From: Isoetes taiwanensis
Lineage: Eukaryota > Streptophyta > Lycopodiopsida > Isoetales > Isoetaceae
Length of the DNA: 64,000 nucleotides
Assembly: GCA_021234155.1 (NCBI GenBank)
Contig: JAJEKV010000055.1
Coordinates: 2,663,090-2,727,089, forward strand
Reading direction: 5' to 3'
This document shows, piece by piece, positions 61,268-64,000 of this stretch (position 1 is the stretch's first letter; each line of letters starts with the position of its first letter). The notes beneath the pieces were generated by a model. The model saw nothing but the letters and a program-made list of their open reading frames with translations, made no database searches and was not told where the DNA came from. Both the position numbers and the translations under genes were made by a program.

Positions 61268-62610
61268 ATGGCTGCACCAAGATTTTTCTACATTTCAAGC
61301 CTCTTGCTCCCAAGGATCCGGCTCTTTTTGAGTCTCAGATCCTTCTTGACACCCACTTTCCGTGAAGCCCTTGTTGGCCCAAATAAAGAAGTCATTTGAG
61401 CGACAAAAGCTTTCTGAATTCTCTCAAATGGAACTTCCGGCTCCAAATCGACCAAGCCCACGGTTCATCGCCAATATCGTTAACGTACCGCATGGATACA
61501 CCACTTTGTGGTCGATGACACCACCATTTATTTGACTCAACATTTTGATTTCTGAGGTATTTCATATTCCCTTGCAAACCCCTTGTTTATCATGGTGCGC
61601 CATACGGGATCTAGATGTCCGCGAGTTTGGTGCACCTCCTTATCATGCCAATGTGCATCGTCGACCAATATCGACAAGCCTCCGGAAACCTTTGTTAAGT
61701 TTACGTATGCAAGTTCCTTGGGTATTCTATCAAGAACACCCATATCAATAAACCTTTCTATAACATGGTCATCACTGCTACACACTCCAACCACCACATA
61801 GATTGGCCCCAATTGATGTTCTATCGTCTTCTCCAAGAAGTGGACCGCCTTCGGGGTGCCACTTCCATTTCTGAAGTTTCTGTGGGAGGCCACCTTCAAG
61901 CCCTCATCCGTCATTACTTCCCTCCCACACCACAAAATTCTCATAATTCCACTCAGCGGTCCCTTCCACAGACTAACCGAGTTGGCACTTCACGCCCTTC
62001 TTCCACTGGTCATGTCCAACATCAGCACACCCATGTCACTGTCTCCTCCTCCGCTACACCATCCAGTTCACACCATCTTTCCCAAACATCACAAACCAGG
62101 CAACAGCCGGCTCCACCACCACAACACCCTCGTCAGTTGTTGTATCAGTATCAGCAGGATGCTCAAGCTGCTGTTCTCAAGTTACAAGAATCCCAAGACG
62201 CTCTTATGAACGGGGTTCAAATGGCACTAAGGGCCTCTGATGCGGTACACCGGGACCTTCAAGCTGCCACTGCCCAAGTTGCAACTTTGGAGGCCAAACT
62301 TCAAGACAAGCATGGAGCTCTCTTACAGGCTCATACAGATCTCAAAAGTGCATGGGATCAAGTCCCAGCCAACTTGCGGATCAGGGCTCAGCTCCAATCA
62401 GAAATTCAGAATTTATTGGAGCACAACAAGTCCAAAGAAGCTCTCCTGGGTACCAAGGACGCAGATATTGCTAAGCTCAACGCCTTGTACTCCGAACTTT
62501 GTGAAAATTTCAGCACTCAAGTTCAAAACCTTACGCCGGGGACGCTCAAATTGCCTCCTTGACGCTCAGCTTTCTACCTGAGACCTCTCGGCTCACCTCT
62601 CTTCAAGATC
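61268..62610 (+). CDS. Accessory ORF downstream of gypsy pol: N-terminal part and coiled coil (broken)
   Basis: An ATG in strong context (TTACCATGGCT) at 61,268 starts MAAPRFF. With several frame changes the plus strand continues through HFKPLAPKDPALFESQILLD, IKKSFERQKLSEFSQMELPA, IANIVNVPHGYTT and WPQLMFYRLLQEVDRLRGAT, then SEVSVGGHLQALIRHYFPPT. The unbroken frame 61,765-62,562 (265 codons) then has a Ser/His/Gln/Pro-rich linker. From QQDAQAAVLKLQESQDALMN onward there is a clear heptad-rich coiled coil (LQAATAQVATLEAKLQDKHG, then LQSEIQNLLEHNKSKEALLG). No retroviral, transposase or host domain is recognised. Orientation and base composition match the pol just upstream. Some plant Tat/Ogre elements carry extra ORFs, so this may be one. 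A captured host gene is the alternative. Confidence 0.5.
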
Positions 62611-62942
62611 AAACTACGAGGTGCGTAAAAGAAGATTCTTGATGACGCGGAGATTGCGTGCCCGTCTCAATACTACGGGGCAATCCTCCTCCTGGTCAAC
62701 ACTTCACCGAATCGAAGGGTCCGTGACCAATCACGCTTCTTTGCTAGAAAAGGACAACGGATCCGTGATCTTGAACAACAAATTTCGCGGCAAGCTATTG
62801 ATCTGGCGATGAGGCTCAAGCAAAACTTGACGGCCATACCGCCATTATTCACAGAATGCCTTTGGACTTCCCAGTTCCTTCCTGCTATCACGATTATGTG
62901 GTTGCTCGCCGCCACCTCTTCCTTTCGAAGTGGCATGCGTGA

Positions 62943-64000
62943 GATGGACTAATATTCCCACGAGCAACTTCAGATTTTCTTGGTTTGGCGAAACTCTCCA
63001 TTGAAGACAAAGGGTTATGCTGTGCCCTTTTGGTCTTTGATCTCATACACTGTGCCGATCCAGACTTTATCACCTTCAGAGTTGTTCAGCCCATGGCTTA
63101 CATATTTCATGATTTCTATCTGGGTGATACACAGGAACACTTCCGAGATGGGCCACGCCAGCTCTTTCAGGGTGACCCCACTGTGCAATGGTTGCTTCAG
63201 GATAACAATCCATATCTTGCGATCATGCTCGGGACCCACACTCTTCATCGAGGGTACATGCACGAAGCTTGCCAATCATTTATCTCTCTCTCGCAAGCGG
63301 AAGCTGCAGCAATGAATAAGGAAGTATCTAGGACATCCCGAGGATCTTCCCTATGCACAAATTTATATGCAGCACCTCGCAGGTTATAATCAATTACGGG
63401 CTCTGTTGGATAGCAAGACGGTCCCCACGGGATGGGATAGCCCTCCTGTCAACTCTCAACTCTCTGCTTCTCTTTGGGATCGTTGGTGTCAAGCTCTTGA
63501 TCCGGATCTTGTCAGTCAATTCAGGGAGACCGCTCAGCAACCCACGCCCACGGGCATGGTTCCTTCTCCCTATGCTTCCCTGGGCGTACCTCCACGCCCC
63601 AGGTTCCTGACTTCTGATTGGCGCCTCCCTTTTTGGACCAAGGTCATGGATGGTCATGCCGGATGGACTCCACCTCAGATCTCGACGGATCTCCGGTGGG
63701 ATCCACGTTTTGTTCGCCGCTCACATTGGGAAGAAGGTGCCACTCTGGATACCACCACGAATTGGATCTATATTGCTAATGAGCGTGGTTGGCAACGGCC
63801 GGCGGATGCGCTTCATGGTCTTGACACCTTCTTGCAGAATGCCACCACCTCACCTGATCCTTCAGTCCATCTTCAAGCAGGTTTTTGTGCTGCTCTCAAA
63901 TGCATTTTGCTCAGCTCCTTAAATCGGCAGCGTCCCATTTTTCACTGCAATCCGAATGCCAGTGTCAGTGCCTTTGGCCTCCGACACCGCCTCCTCATGG
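62943..64000 (+). CDS. Accessory ORF continued: second globular part, runs off the window
   Basis: The frame open from 62,943 to about 63,320 reads RATSDFLGLAKLSIEDKGLC, then DFITFRVVQPMAYIFHDFYL, DTQEHFRDGPRQLFQGDPTV and ACQSFISLSQAEAAAMNKE. A one-step frame change leads into the frame open from 63,316 to the last base of the window (228 codons, no stop). It reads KYLGHPEDLPYAQIYMQHLA, SLWDRWCQALDPDLVSQFRE, PRFLTSDWRLPFWTKVMDGH, then STDLRWDPRFVRRSHWEE and TTTNWIYIANERGWQRPADA. The composition is that of a real, tryptophan-containing globular protein. I do not recognise the family. It is probably the same polypeptide as the coiled-coil frame upstream, now separated by indels. Confidence 0.5.

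Overview
The window reads as nuclear DNA of a land plant. It holds one large intron-containing gene with plant-specific architecture, set in a dense mosaic of decayed retrotransposons, tandem repeats and AT-rich spacer. The kinase gene is the plant DYRK subtype with an N-terminal LisH domain. The abundance of chromodomain Ty3 relics and of a non-LTR element with a pentanucleotide tail would fit a seed-free plant (fern, lycophyte or bryophyte). That is an inference; the sequence alone does not settle the species. Everything here was read by eye, with no database search.

Layout. 1-8.9 kb: AT-rich repeats, including two non-LTR 3' ends, a tandem array carrying tRNA-like promoter boxes, and a 140-bp inverted repeat with identical arms. 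9.2-12.3 kb: a minus-strand Ty3/gypsy pol relic split by a 994-bp insertion with CACTA-type termini. 13.9-21.6 kb: the DYRKP-type kinase gene on the minus strand, seven coding exons. Exon 6 carries a 33-bp tandem array that breaks the frame, unless a splice acceptor inside the array is used. 21.6-26.3 kb: copia and gypsy fragments with a tRNA-derived SINE. 27.05-33.64 kb: two head-to-tail units with shared ends and different, pyrimidine-rich interiors, followed by a copy of a 1.1-kb repeat also found at 25.2 kb. 38.5-43.2 kb: a Ty3 chromovirus relic (RNase H, integrase, chromodomain) running directly into an L1-like LINE with a poly(A) tail. 45.7-46.4 kb: a possible B3-domain gene remnant. 51.2-53.4 kb: the C-terminal part of an RPA1 (RPA70) gene, damaged and split by a non-LTR element. 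53.8-64 kb (window end): a GC-richer Ty3/gypsy element with a probable LTR, gag, protease, RT, RNase H and integrase. It is followed by at least 2.7 kb of sense-strand coding sequence with no obvious retroviral domain.

The only gene that looks largely intact is the kinase. DYRKP kinases are nuclear or cytosolic regulators of growth and storage metabolism in plants and algae. The other coding signals are transposon proteins or broken host-gene pieces. The least explained coding signal is the long accessory reading frame downstream of the last gypsy pol (61.27-64.0 kb): globular part, Gln/Ser/His-rich linker, coiled coil, second globular part. It runs off the end of the window.
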